Shown: positions 44,339-53,635 of the stretch, one piece after another
Position numbering within the stretch: the stretch's first letter is position 1
Layout of the letters: each line of letters begins with the position of its first letter
From: Nocardioides panacis
Lineage (GTDB): Bacteria > Actinomycetota > Actinomycetes > Propionibacteriales > Nocardioidaceae
Assembly (NCBI RefSeq): GCF_019039255.1
Contig: NZ_CP077062.1
Coordinates: 496,001 to 560,000, forward strand
Direction of reading: 5' to 3'
Length of the DNA stretch: 64,000 nucleotides
Made by a program: the position numbers and the translations under genes
Notes under the pieces: model-generated
Told to the model about the DNA's origin: nothing
The model's database searches: none
What the model saw: the letters and a program-made list of their open reading frames with translations, nothing else

Positions 44339-44794
44339 TCAGTCCTCGGCCTTGACGTCCGAGCCGTGCACCGTCAGGGCCAGGATCACCATCACGTCCA
44401 GCGCGATCATGATCAGCGACCACAGCGGGTAGGCGGCGAGGAAGCCCAGGTTGAAGACGGCGCTGACCAGGGCGACGATCACCCCGACGGTGCGCGCCCA
44501 GATCTGGCCGGCGAACACGAAGACGCCGGCCACCAGGACCACCACGCCGGTGATCAGGTGCACCCATCCCCACGTCGTGAAGTCGGCCGTGACCACCAGA
44601 CCGCTCCTCGTGACGAGGAAGTACGTGTCGTCCACGAGCGCGACCACACCCTGGATGATGTGGAACGCGCCCAGCATGACCATGAGCGTCCCGGCGAAGG
44701 CGATCCACCCCACCCACATCGAGACGCCTCGGGCCGTCGACTTCGACTTCACCGCGGAGCCCACGTCGGTGCGCCCTACTGCGTGCTGCGTCAT
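44339..44794 (-). CDS. DUF7144 family membrane protein
   Basis: 151 residues with the four-helix DUF7144 layout: WVGWIAFAGTLMVMLGAFHIIQG, TTWGWVHLITG, ARTVGVIVALVSAVFNLGF and MIALDVMVILALTVHGSD. ATG 44794 is preceded by AAGGAGGATGCG. It is very similar to the copies at 17379 and 56168. A perfect 17-bp repeat lies 59 bases upstream. Confidence 0.86.
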   Translation of the reverse strand: MTQHAVGRTDVGSAVKSKSTARGVSMWVGWIAFAGTLMVMLGAFHIIQGVVALVDDTYFLVTRSGLVVTADFTTWGWVHLITGVVVLVAGVFVFAGQIWARTVGVIVALVSAVFNLGFLAAYPLWSLIMIALDVMVILALTVHGSDVKAED

Positions 44795-44853
44795 CGCATC
44801 CTCCTTGAGGTCTACAGGTCCTGCGAGCATCGCGCTCCGGTCCGAGCGGTGAC

Positions 44854-44870
44854 TCATCCGCACCGGATGA
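44854..44870. promoter_or_regulatory. Perfect copy of the 17-bp repeat
   Basis: TCATCC-GCACC-GGATGA. It lies 59 bases upstream of the DUF7144 start (44794, minus) and 218 bases upstream of the LAL regulator. Confidence 0.6.
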
Positions 44871-45088
44871 AGGTGCGGTCGTGCCGGGCGGGGGGGCCAG
44901 GAGGACCGGTCAGGTTTCGCGGACCTTGCCCCGGATTCGATGACCTGATGTGGTCATGCGAACTCCCCGGGCTCGCAATAGCGTTGCCGCAGGTGCACTC
45001 GCGGCGGGGAGCCGCCCCCTGGCCCCGCCGGCACAAAGAAAGATCGGTGTGCGAGCACGGGGACTTGTCGAGAGAGAGCCACGGACAC

Positions 45089-47803
45089 ATGGACCGACAG
45101 CCGTCTTCGCGTCGTCGCCCCGCCCCGGCGGAGGAGGACCCGGCGCCGGAGCAGGCGCCGGAGCAGGCGTCCGGGCCGGGGTGGTACGGCGTCCCGCTGC
45201 TGACCGGGCAGTACGCCAGCCGTCCCCGGCTGACGTCGATGCTGGACCAGGCAGGGTCGGTGCCCCTCGTCCTGCTCAGCGCACCCGCCGGCACCGGCAA
45301 GACCTCGCTGGTGGCGGACTGGGTGCGTCGCTCCGGGGACCTGGACCGGACCGCCTGGGTCACCTTCGAGGCGCCGGACGAGGCCTTCTGGCCCGCCGTG
45401 GTCGGGGGGCTGGAGCGGCTGGCGGTGCCCACGCCGCTCGTGTCCGGCCACGCTCCCGTGGACCGGCAGCTGATGCTGTCGCTCGCCGCGGCGCTCGCGC
45501 GGCTCCCCGAGCGCGTCACCCTCGTGGTCGACGGCTACGAGCTGGTCGACAAGGACATCGCGACCGACCTCGACTTCCTGCTGCGGCACAGCGGCCACCG
45601 CCTGCGCCTGGTGTTCGTGACCCGCTGCGACCCCGTGCTGCCGCTCTACCGCTACCGGCTCGAGGAGAGCGTCGCGGAGCTGCGGATCGCCGAGCTGGCG
45701 TTCACCGACGACGAGGCGTCCGACCTGCTGGTCCGGAGCGGGGTGACGCTGGCCCCCGCCTCGGTCCGCGCGCTGAACACCCGGACCGGCGGATGGGCGG
45801 TCGGGCTGCGGTTCGCGGCGCGCATCCTCGCGGCCTGCGACGACCCCGACCAGGGGGTGGAGGAGGTCACCGGGGACCGCGGGAACATCGCGGAGTACCT
45901 GCTCGGGGAGGTCCTCAACGCCCAGGAGCCGGAGGTCCGCGAGCTCCTGCTGAGCACCAGCGTGGCGGACACGCTCCAGCCGGGGCTGACCGAGGAGCTG
46001 GGCGGCCGGGCCGCCGGACGGACCCTGGCGCTGCTCACCAAGGCCAACGCCTTCGTCGAGCCGGTGCCCGAGCACGACGGCTTCTACCGCTACCAGCCGT
46101 TCTTCCGCGACATGCTGCGCGCCGAGCTGGCGTTCGAGTCGCCGGAGCGGATGGAGGACCTCCAGCGGCGCGCGGCCACGTGGTTCGCCCGCGAGGGGCT
46201 CCTCGCCGAGGCGGTGAGCCACTACGTGGCCATCGGGGCCTGGGTGGACGCGGCGGCCGAGGTCGTGGACGAGCTGGCCGTGGGGGAGCTGCTCCTGGGC
46301 GGTACGACGGGGCCGCTGGCCCGCATCCTCGCCGACCTGCCCGAGGAGCTGGTCAACCCGGCCGTGTGCATCGTCCGCGCCGTGCTGGCGCTCGGCGGCG
46401 GGGACCGGGAGCGCTTCGGGGAGCAGGTGGACCTGGCGGAGATGCTCGTCCCGCCCGAGCCGGGACTGCACCACCGCGCCGTCTCCTTGACCATCGAGGT
46501 GCTGCAGGTCGTCCACGCCCGTCTCCTCGGGGACCCGGGGCCGGTTCTCGCCCTGGTGGAGCAGGTCGAGCAGACGATGAGCGCCCGGGACAACCGGTTC
46601 CGCGTCGAGCAGCGTCCCGAGCTGGTCGCACTGGTGATCGTGAGCAGAGGGGACGCGCTGGCGTGCGCGGGCCGGCTGGCCGAGGCCTACGACGCGTTGG
46701 CTGCGGGCGCGGGCGTGCTGACCCGGCCGGGCCAGGAGGGCCTGCTGCTGGAGTACCTGGGACGCATGGCCGTGCTCTCCTGCTTCGGGGGCCGGCTGAC
46801 CCGTGCGGAGGCGCTGGCGAAGCGGTCGGCGGACCTGGCGGACGGTCTCGGTCTGCCGGCCACCGACCGGCCCACGGGGGCCGCGGCGGCACGCGCCTGG
46901 ATCGCGGCCCAGCGCGACGACCTCCGGGGCGCCTCCGACCACGTCGCGGCCGCGCGCCTGTCGGCCCCGGTGTTCGACGACCCCCTCGCCGACACCCTGC
47001 TCACGGTCGTCACGGCCGGGGTCCAGGCCGCGCGGGGCGACGTGCCCGGAGCCCTCGCCGTCGTGGACCAGGCGGCCGCCGGTCCCGCCGGACGCCACGG
47101 CTGGATGGCCGACGAGCTGCGGGTGGCGCGGGCGCACCTCCGGCTGGCCGCCGGCGAGCCGGACGTGGCGCTGCTCGAGGTGGAGGACGTGCAGGCCGAC
47201 CGCAGCGAGCGGGACGTGGCGCTCGTGCGGGTCGAGGTGGCCCTGGAGCGCGGGGACGACCGGTTGGCGGGCGAGCTGCTGCCGCAGCTGCTCGACAAGG
47301 ACGCACCCCTCGCGACCCAGGTCGCGGGCTGGCTGCTGGAGGCGTCCCGGCAGCTGCGCGCGGGCTCGTCGCTGCGCGCCAGGTCGGCGGTGGACCGGGC
47401 GCTCCGGCTGGCCTCCCGGCACGGGCTCCGGACGCCCTTCCGGCACGCCTCGGCCGACGTCAGGAAGCTGGTCGCCGGCGACCCCCTGCTGCAGGCCGAG
47501 AACCCCTGGCTGGCCCGGTCCCCGCGACCGGCACGCGCCACGCCGGGGCGATCAGCCGCGTCGGCGCCGCGGCCGCGGGACCTCGAGGACGAGGCACCCG
47601 TGGTCGAGAAGCTGACCAGCCGGGAGCTCGAGGTCCTCGGGCACCTCGCCGAGCTGCTGACGACCGAGGAGATCGCGGCCACCATGTTCGTCTCGGTCAA
47701 CACGATCCGGACGCACGTGCGCAGCATCCTGCGCAAGCTCGGGGTGTCGCGCCGCAACGCGGCCGTCCGGCGGGCCCGCGAGCTCGACCTGCTGCGCCCC
47801 TGA
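45089..47803 (+). CDS. LAL-type LuxR transcriptional regulator (MalT-like)
   Basis: 904 residues. An NTPase module with Walker A around Gly68-Thr-Gly-Lys71 (SAPAGTGKTSLVADW) and LVVDGYELVD as Walker B, a long TPR-like helical region, and a C-terminal LuxR helix-turn-helix (LTSRELEVLGHLAELLTTEEIAATM, SVNTIRTHVRSILRKLGV). This is the MalT/LAL architecture, an ATP-dependent activator triggered by a ligand. ATG 45089 has AGAGAGAG upstream, fourteen bases away. It is the only dedicated DNA-binding regulator in the stress-gene half of the window and sits beside a perfect copy of the repeat. Confidence 0.88.
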   Translation: MDRQPSSRRRPAPAEEDPAPEQAPEQASGPGWYGVPLLTGQYASRPRLTSMLDQAGSVPLVLLSAPAGTGKTSLVADWVRRSGDLDRTAWVTFEAPDEAFWPAVVGGLERLAVPTPLVSGHAPVDRQLMLSLAAALARLPERVTLVVDGYELVDKDIATDLDFLLRHSGHRLRLVFVTRCDPVLPLYRYRLEESVAELRIAELAFTDDEASDLLVRSGVTLAPASVRALNTRTGGWAVGLRFAARILAACDDPDQGVEEVTGDRGNIAEYLLGEVLNAQEPEVRELLLSTSVADTLQPGLTEELGGRAAGRTLALLTKANAFVEPVPEHDGFYRYQPFFRDMLRAELAFESPERMEDLQRRAATWFAREGLLAEAVSHYVAIGAWVDAAAEVVDELAVGELLLGGTTGPLARILADLPEELVNPAVCIVRAVLALGGGDRERFGEQVDLAEMLVPPEPGLHHRAVSLTIEVLQVVHARLLGDPGPVLALVEQVEQTMSARDNRFRVEQRPELVALVIVSRGDALACAGRLAEAYDALAAGAGVLTRPGQEGLLLEYLGRMAVLSCFGGRLTRAEALAKRSADLADGLGLPATDRPTGAAAARAWIAAQRDDLRGASDHVAAARLSAPVFDDPLADTLLTVVTAGVQAARGDVPGALAVVDQAAAGPAGRHGWMADELRVARAHLRLAAGEPDVALLEVEDVQADRSERDVALVRVEVALERGDDRLAGELLPQLLDKDAPLATQVAGWLLEASRQLRAGSSLRARSAVDRALRLASRHGLRTPFRHASADVRKLVAGDPLLQAENPWLARSPRPARATPGRSAASAPRPRDLEDEAPVVEKLTSRELEVLGHLAELLTTEEIAATMFVSVNTIRTHVRSILRKLGVSRRNAAVRRARELDLLRP

Positions 47804-47822
47804 GCCCGCCGTCCGCCGGGCC

Positions 47823-47839
47823 TCACCCCTGCGGGGTGA
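47823..47839. promoter_or_regulatory. Perfect copy of the 17-bp repeat
   Basis: TCACCC-CTGCG-GGGTGA, 70 bases upstream of the GTG at 47910. Confidence 0.6.
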
Positions 47840-47909
47840 CGTCGTACCGCGCCCGACGGCCGAGAATGGGCGTTTCGGTGTGGTCGGACGGACGGGTGTG
47901 TGAGCGCTG

Positions 47910-48410
47910 GTGAGACTGACGAGCGTCCTGGTGCCGCACCTGGTGGCGGCGCGGCACACGGTGGACCGCGCGGTCTACGGCACGGTCTCGGTGATCGCGG
48001 TCATCGCCGGCGCCTCCCACGGCGGCGCGTCCGCGGGCAGCCTGCTGGTCTTCACCGCCGTGTCCAGCCTGGTGGTGTGGGGGGTGCACGTCTACTCCTC
48101 GGTCCTCGCCGACACCGGCCCGGCGGGGCTGGCCTGGTCGCCCGCGCTGCGCAAGGCGCTCGTCCAGGAGCGCGGCGTGCTCGGCGGCGTCGTCGTCCCG
48201 CTCGCGGTCCTGTCGCTGGGCGTGCTGAACGTCGTCGACGACCAGCGCGCGATCTACGCGTCGATGTGGTCCGGGGTCGTGGTGCTCTTCGTGACGCCGC
48301 TCGTCTGGCTGCAGCCCCGCGGTGCGGGGTGGGCCGGCTGCCTGCTGGCCTCCTTCGCCGGCGGGCTGCTGGGCCTGGTGCTGATCTGGTTCAAGGTCGT
48401 CCTGCACTGA
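47910..48410 (+). CDS. Membrane protein of unknown function
   Basis: 166 residues, about five hydrophobic helices (VSVIAVIAGASHGG, LLVFTAVSSLVVWGVHVYSSVLA, GVVVPLAVLSLGVLN, VVLFVTPLVWLQ, GCLLASFAGGLLGLVLIWF). I recognise no family. GTG 47910 is the start. It precedes the BrkB-holin fusion by ten bases, so the two form an operon under the 17-bp repeat at 47823. Confidence 0.7.
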   Translation: MRLTSVLVPHLVAARHTVDRAVYGTVSVIAVIAGASHGGASAGSLLVFTAVSSLVVWGVHVYSSVLADTGPAGLAWSPALRKALVQERGVLGGVVVPLAVLSLGVLNVVDDQRAIYASMWSGVVVLFVTPLVWLQPRGAGWAGCLLASFAGGLLGLVLIWFKVVLH

Positions 48411-48420
48411 GGAGGGTGAC

Positions 48421-49713
48421 GTGCTGAACCTGCCCTCCGACGACCTCGCGGCCCTGTCCCTGCGGCTGTGGGGTTCCTTCCTGGGGCGCTGCGCGCGCCG
48501 CTTCCTGTCGATGGAGGGCATCGACCGCTGCATCGTGCTGAGCTCCCAGTGCTTCACCGCCCTGATCCCGCTGCTGATCCTGGTCTCGACGCTGGCGCCC
48601 GCCGGGGCCGAGGACATCGTGTCGCGCACGTTGATCACCAAGTTCGGTCTGGAGGGGTCGGCCGCGGCCGCGGTCGAGCAGCTCTTCACCACGCCGGAGG
48701 GTGCGACGAGCAGCCTCAGCGTGTTCAGCGCGTTCCTGGTGGTGATCTCCGGTGTCTCGTTCACCCGGCGGATCCAGAAGATGTACCGCGCCGCGTGGGA
48801 CGAGCCGGCCGCGGGCGTGCGCAGCAACCTGTTCGCGGCGCTGGGCCTGCTGGCCCTGCTGACCGAGATCCTGGTGCTCTACGGCGTGCGCTCCCTGGTG
48901 CGGCACCTCCCGTGGGACTGGCTGTGGATGCTGCCGATCTCGGCGACCGCCGGCCTCGTGCTCTGGACGTCGATCCCGTACCTGCTGCTCAACCGCCGCG
49001 TGCACTGGCGCCGGCTGCTCTTCGGCGGCGCCGTGTCCGCGGTCGGCACGTCGGTCTTCGGGGTGGCGACGACGATCTACATGCCGCCGATGGTCACGAA
49101 GTACACCAACGAGTTCGGGATGTTCGGGATCACCATCGCCCTGATCGGGTGGCTGCTGGCGGCCTGCGGGGTGCTCGTCGCCAGCGCCGCCGTCGGCGCC
49201 GAGTTCGACGCGTCGCGCGAGTCCTGGGTGGTGGCCCTCAAGACGAGGTACGCGCTGTTCGACCCGGCCGGCGACGTACCGACGGTGGACCCGCAGGCGG
49301 CGGCGTCCGGCCTCAACAGCAGCGACCTGCTGATCCTGTTCCGGGTCCTGGTCAACTGGCTGATCCTCGCGGCCGCGGTCTGGGCGGCCACCGCGATCGT
49401 GCCCGGCATCTCCGTGCCCGGAGGGTTCCTGACGCTCCTGGTGGTCAGCCTGCTGCTCGGCCTGGTCAACGCCGTGCTCGGGCCGCTGCTGCACCTGGTC
49501 GCGCTGCCGTTGACCCTGCTGACGCTGGGCACCTTTGCGCTCGTCGTGAACGGGGTGCTGCTCGCGGTGACCGCCGGCCTCACCGACCAGCTCGACGCGG
49601 ACGGGCTGGGCAGCTGCATCCTGGGCGCCCTGGTGATCTCGGTCGTGACCACGGTGCTCGAGCTCGTCCTGCGGCCCGTGGTCCAGGTCGGGAAGGGGCC
49701 CCGGACCCGCTGA
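48421..49713 (+). CDS. YihY/BrkB-like membrane protein fused to a holin-like C-terminal domain
   Basis: 430 residues. Residues 20-290 look like the YihY/BrkB family with multiple helices (QCFTALIPLLILVSTLAP, GVSFTRRIQKMYRAAW, GLVLWTSIPYLLLNRRVHWRRLLFGG). The last 120 residues form a holin/DUF360-like module: VPGISVPGGFLTLLVVSLLLGLVN, LGPLLHLVALPLTLLTLGTFALVVN and GALVISVVTTVLELVL. The same module is fused to the N terminus of the phosphatase at 39820. ATG 48421 has GGAGG ten bases upstream. Confidence 0.75.
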   Translation: MLNLPSDDLAALSLRLWGSFLGRCARRFLSMEGIDRCIVLSSQCFTALIPLLILVSTLAPAGAEDIVSRTLITKFGLEGSAAAAVEQLFTTPEGATSSLSVFSAFLVVISGVSFTRRIQKMYRAAWDEPAAGVRSNLFAALGLLALLTEILVLYGVRSLVRHLPWDWLWMLPISATAGLVLWTSIPYLLLNRRVHWRRLLFGGAVSAVGTSVFGVATTIYMPPMVTKYTNEFGMFGITIALIGWLLAACGVLVASAAVGAEFDASRESWVVALKTRYALFDPAGDVPTVDPQAAASGLNSSDLLILFRVLVNWLILAAAVWAATAIVPGISVPGGFLTLLVVSLLLGLVNAVLGPLLHLVALPLTLLTLGTFALVVNGVLLAVTAGLTDQLDADGLGSCILGALVISVVTTVLELVLRPVVQVGKGPRTR

Positions 49714-49746
49714 CCGCCGGCGGTCGTGCCGCGCCACCACCCGGTC

Positions 49747-49763
49747 TCATCCCCCGGGGGTGA
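49747..49763. promoter_or_regulatory. Perfect copy of the 17-bp repeat
   Basis: TCATCC-CCCGG-GGGTGA, 93 bases upstream of the DUF6325 GTG. Confidence 0.6.
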
Positions 49764-49856
49764 TGCCCGGCGGGTGGCCGGGACCGCACAGTGACCACGA
49801 CGAGCACCTGCGACCGGGCGGTCCGGCGGGTGGGTGCAGGACCCAGGAGGTCGAGC

Positions 49857-50309
49857 GTGAGCACCGAGACACCCGAGATCGGTCCCGTCGACTACCTGGT
49901 GGTGGAGTTCCCGGGGAACCGCATGAAGGGCGAGGCCCTGGCGAGGCTCGTCGACCTGGTCGACGCGGGCACCATCCGGGTCCTGGACCTGGTGTTCGTG
50001 CGCCGCGAGCTGGACGGGTCCACCGTCATGGTCGAGGTCGCCGACCTGGACGGCGACGGCGAGCTCGACCTCGCCGTCTTCGAGGGCGCCTCCTCCGGCC
50101 TGATCGGTGACGACGACGTGGACGCCGCGGCCGCCGTGATCGACCCGGGCAGCTCGGCCGGCATCCTCGTCTACGAGAACACCTGGGCCGCACCCCTGGT
50201 CTCCGCCGTCCGGCGGGCCGGAGGCGTCCTGGTGGCCGGAGGCCGGATCCCGGTCGAGGACGTCCTCGCCACCCTCGACGACCTGGAGGCCGCCGAGACG
50301 TCCGTGTGA
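49857..50309 (+). CDS. DUF6325 family protein
   Basis: 150 residues, the complete form of the family: VDYLVVEFPGNRMKGEALARL, IRVLDLVFVRRE, AAAVIDPGSSAGILVYENTWAAP and a C-terminal amphipathic helix. GTG 49857 has CAGGAGG eight bases upstream, which decides the start over the upstream ATG at 49791. Family function is unknown; it is probably cytoplasmic. The DUF2252 gene follows after 59 bases. Confidence 0.85.
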   Translation: MSTETPEIGPVDYLVVEFPGNRMKGEALARLVDLVDAGTIRVLDLVFVRRELDGSTVMVEVADLDGDGELDLAVFEGASSGLIGDDDVDAAAAVIDPGSSAGILVYENTWAAPLVSAVRRAGGVLVAGGRIPVEDVLATLDDLEAAETSV

Positions 50310-50368
50310 GCCGCGGGGAGGCCGGCCCCGGGGACCGAAGCAGCACGCCGCTACCTCAAGGAGACCTC

Positions 50369-51856
50369 ATGTCGGGATCGCTGTTGGCCGGGGAAGAGAA
50401 GCTCCTCGCACCGTCGGCCCGCGAGCACGCCGGCAGCCCGGGGGGCAGCTGGCCGGGCGGCCGGTTCGAGCGCCCGACGACCCGGGAGCTGCGGTGGATG
50501 CTGGGCAAGGGGCTGCGCTCCGAGGTGCCCCGCAGCAGCCACGCGGTCTGGGAGACGCCCCCGGGCCGGACCAACCCGGTGGACCGGCTGGTCGACGACA
50601 GCGTCGACCGGATCCCCGAGCTGGTCCCGCTGCGGAACGGGCGGATGCTCGCCTCCCCGTTCTCGTTCTACCGGGGCAGCGCCTCGGTGATGGCCGCGGA
50701 CCTGGCGTCGACCCCGACGACGGGCATCCAGGTCCAGCTGTGCGGGGACGCGCACCTCTCGAACTTCGGCGGCTACGCCTCGCCCGAGCGGCACCTGGTG
50801 TTCGACCTCAACGACTTCGACGAGACCATCCCGGGACCCTGGGAGTGGGACGTCAAGCGGCTGGCCACCAGCCTCGAGGTCGCGGGCCGGGACCGGGGCT
50901 TCGACGAGCGCGAGCGACGTACGGCCGTGCAGTCCGCGTGCGCGGCCTACCGGCAGGCGATGCGGGAGTTCGCCGCGATGACCACGCTGCAGGTCTGGTA
51001 CTCCCGGCTGGGCTCCGACGACGTGCGCGAGCGGTGGGGCGAGCAGGCCGGTCCCAAGGCGCTCAAGCGGTTCGACCGCCAGGTGGAGAAGGCGATGACC
51101 CGGGACAGCGCCCGTGCCGCCGGCCGGCTCACCGAGATGGTGGACGGCCAGGCCCGGATCACCAGCGACCCGCCCCTCGTCGTCCCGGTCGCGGACCTGC
51201 TGTCCAGCGAGGAGTTCGGCGAGTTCGACCGGATCGTGGCCGACACGCTGCGGAGCTACCGGCGGACCCTGCCGGCCAGCATCCGCCACCTGCTGGAGCA
51301 GTTCCACTACGGGGACGTGGCTCGCAAGGTGGTCGGGGTGGGCAGCGTCGGCACCCGGACCTGGGCCCTGCTGATGTCCGGGCTCGACCAGGAGCCGCTG
51401 ATGCTGCAGCTCAAGGAGGCCACCGACTCGGCGCTGGCGCCCTTCACCGGCAAGAGCCGCTACCGCAACCAAGGGCAGCGCGTGGTGGTCGGCCAGCAGC
51501 TGCTCCAGGCCAGCTCGGACGTCTTCCTGGGCTGGACCCGGTCGTTGGCGCTGGACGGGCTGCAGCACGACTTCTACGTCCGGCAGCTGTGGGACTGGAA
51601 GATCTCGGTCGACGTGGAGCGGCAGAGCCCGGCGACGTTGGCGATCTACGGCCAGATCTGCGGCTGGACGTTGGCGCGCGGGCACGCCCGGTCGGGTGAC
51701 CGTTGCGCGATCGCGGCCTACCTGGGGCAGGGCGACGTCTTCGACCTCGCCGTCGGCGACTTCGCCCGTGCCTACGCCGAGCAGAACGAGGCGGACTACC
51801 TCGAGCTCATGCGGGCCGCCCAGGACGGGCGGATCGTCATCGCGCACGACGCGTGA
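50369..51856 (+). CDS. DUF2252 family protein
   Basis: 495 residues with the kinase-like DUF2252 motifs QLCGDAHLSNFG, VFDLNDFDETIPGPWEWDVKRLATS and later VVVGQQLLQASSDVFLGW. The conserved DxHxxN and DxNDFD residues resemble the catalytic and metal-binding loops of aminoglycoside-kinase-like folds. Substrate unknown. ATG 50369 follows AAGGAGA by six bases. The MFS gene starts 22 bases after its stop. Confidence 0.88.
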   Translation: MSGSLLAGEEKLLAPSAREHAGSPGGSWPGGRFERPTTRELRWMLGKGLRSEVPRSSHAVWETPPGRTNPVDRLVDDSVDRIPELVPLRNGRMLASPFSFYRGSASVMAADLASTPTTGIQVQLCGDAHLSNFGGYASPERHLVFDLNDFDETIPGPWEWDVKRLATSLEVAGRDRGFDERERRTAVQSACAAYRQAMREFAAMTTLQVWYSRLGSDDVRERWGEQAGPKALKRFDRQVEKAMTRDSARAAGRLTEMVDGQARITSDPPLVVPVADLLSSEEFGEFDRIVADTLRSYRRTLPASIRHLLEQFHYGDVARKVVGVGSVGTRTWALLMSGLDQEPLMLQLKEATDSALAPFTGKSRYRNQGQRVVVGQQLLQASSDVFLGWTRSLALDGLQHDFYVRQLWDWKISVDVERQSPATLAIYGQICGWTLARGHARSGDRCAIAAYLGQGDVFDLAVGDFARAYAEQNEADYLELMRAAQDGRIVIAHDA

Positions 51857-51878
51857 CGTGCCGGCCCGGGACGCGACG

Positions 51879-53525
51879 ATGACCGGAAGCCCGACCAGCA
51901 CCTCGGTCCCGACCGCGTCCACCGGTGCCGTCCTGTTCACGCTGTCGATGGGCCAGTTCGTGATGGCCCTCGACAGCTCGGTGATGAACGTGTCGATCGC
52001 CACCGTCGCGAGCGACCTCGACACCAGCGTGACCGGCATCCAGTCGGCGATCACGCTCTACACCCTGGTGATGGCCTCGCTGATGATCACCGGCGGCAAG
52101 GTCGGTCAGCTGATCGGCCGCAAGCGCGCCTTCGCGACCGGCTGCCTGATCTACGGCGCCGGCTCCGCGACCACGGCCGTCGCCCCCAACCTCACGGTCC
52201 TGCTGGTGGGCTGGTCGGTCCTCGAGGGCGTGGGCGCGGCGCTGATCATGCCGGCGATCGTGGCTCTCGTGGCGTCGAACTTCGAGCGCGCGGAACGTCC
52301 CCGGGCCTATGGCCTGGTGGCCGCGTCGGGCGCGATCGCGGTCGCCCTCGGGCCGCTGATCGGGGGAGTGCTGACGACGTACGCCTCCTGGCGGTGGGTG
52401 TTCGCCGGCGAGGTGCTGATCGTCGCGGGGATCGTGCTGCTGGCCCGGCGGATGGCCGACGTGCCCGCCGACCGCGGTGCGAAGCTGGACGTCGTCGGCA
52501 CGGTGCTCTCGGCGAGCGGCCTGGGCCTCGTGGTCTTCGGCATCCTCCGCGCCGGCACCTGGGGGCTGGTCCGACCCAAGGCCGACGCGCCGGTGTGGCT
52601 GGGTCTCTCGCCGGTGGTCTGGCTGGTCCTCGCCGGCGGGCTCATCCTGCTCGCCTTCTTCGAGTGGGAGGGGCGCCAGCACGAGGCCGGCCGGCCGGTG
52701 CTCATCGATCCCGGGCTGCTGGACAGCCGCGCGCTCCGGGCCGGCCTGTCGTCGTTCTTCTTCCAGTACCTGCTGCAGTCGGGGCTCTTCTTCGTGGTCC
52801 CGCTGTTCCTCTCGGTGGCACTGGGACTGACCGCCGTCGAGACCGGGGTGCGGATCCTCCCGCTGTCGATCGCCCTGCTCGTGACGGCGGTGGGGGTGCC
52901 CAAGGTGATGCCGCACGCGTCCCCGCGCCGGGTGGTGCGCACCGGCTTCGTCCTGCTGTTCGTCGGCACGGTCACGCTGCTGGCCGCCCTCGACGTCGGG
53001 GTCGGTCCCGAGGTGGTCACCCTGCCCCTGCTCCTGGCCGGGCTGGGGATCGGCGCCCTCGCGTCCCAGCTGGGCAGCGTGACGGTGTCCTCCGTGCCGG
53101 ACGACAAGAGCGCCGAGGTGGGTGGTCTGCAGAACAGCGTCTCGTTCCTGGGGTCGTCGATCGGGACCGCGGTCACCGGCGCGCTGCTCATCTCCGCCCT
53201 CAGCAGCTCCTTCCTCTCCGGCATCGAGTCCAACCCCGCCGTGCCCGACCAGGTCGTCGCCCAGGCCAACGTCCAGCTGGGCGGCGGGGTGCCGTTCATC
53301 TCCGACGCCCAGCTGACCGAGGCGCTCGCCGCGACCGACCTGGACCAGGCGACCACCGACGCGATCGTCTCGGAGAACGAGAGCTCGCGGCTGGCCGGGC
53401 TGCGTGCGGCCCTGGCGTCGCTGGCCGTGCTGGCGCTTCTCGCGCTGCTGGCGAGCCGCAACCTCCCCACCCGCCAGCCGGGCGAGGACGCGGACCCCCG
53501 TGCCCGCGAGGCGGGAGCGACCTGA
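51879..53525 (+). CDS. MFS transporter, DHA2-like drug exporter
   Basis: 548 residues with about 14 predicted helices. MALDSSVMNVSIATVASDL is the DHA2 motif in helix 1, GQLIGRKRAF the loop 2-3 motif A, and GPLIGGVLTTYASWRWVF motif C. A hydrophilic loop near residues 450-490 is longer than usual. Predicted proton-driven efflux of hydrophobic compounds; substrate unknown. ATG 51879, ribosome site weak (CGGGACGCGACG). Confidence 0.88.
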   Translation: MTGSPTSTSVPTASTGAVLFTLSMGQFVMALDSSVMNVSIATVASDLDTSVTGIQSAITLYTLVMASLMITGGKVGQLIGRKRAFATGCLIYGAGSATTAVAPNLTVLLVGWSVLEGVGAALIMPAIVALVASNFERAERPRAYGLVAASGAIAVALGPLIGGVLTTYASWRWVFAGEVLIVAGIVLLARRMADVPADRGAKLDVVGTVLSASGLGLVVFGILRAGTWGLVRPKADAPVWLGLSPVVWLVLAGGLILLAFFEWEGRQHEAGRPVLIDPGLLDSRALRAGLSSFFFQYLLQSGLFFVVPLFLSVALGLTAVETGVRILPLSIALLVTAVGVPKVMPHASPRRVVRTGFVLLFVGTVTLLAALDVGVGPEVVTLPLLLAGLGIGALASQLGSVTVSSVPDDKSAEVGGLQNSVSFLGSSIGTAVTGALLISALSSSFLSGIESNPAVPDQVVAQANVQLGGGVPFISDAQLTEALAATDLDQATTDAIVSENESSRLAGLRAALASLAVLALLALLASRNLPTRQPGEDADPRAREAGAT

Positions 53526-53635
53526 TGGGCGCCCGGGGAAGGTTCATCCGTTCCGGGGGATGCCGGGCGGCACCCCGGATCGGGATTCTGTGGCTGCCGG
53601 ACGCCGCGTCCGGCCCGTGAGCACAAGGAGCCCAC

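Noticed and set aside
47504-47560. Possible gene fusion point inside the LAL regulator
   Set aside because: The proline/arginine-rich stretch is a normal linker before the LuxR helix-turn-helix; frame and codon use are continuous.
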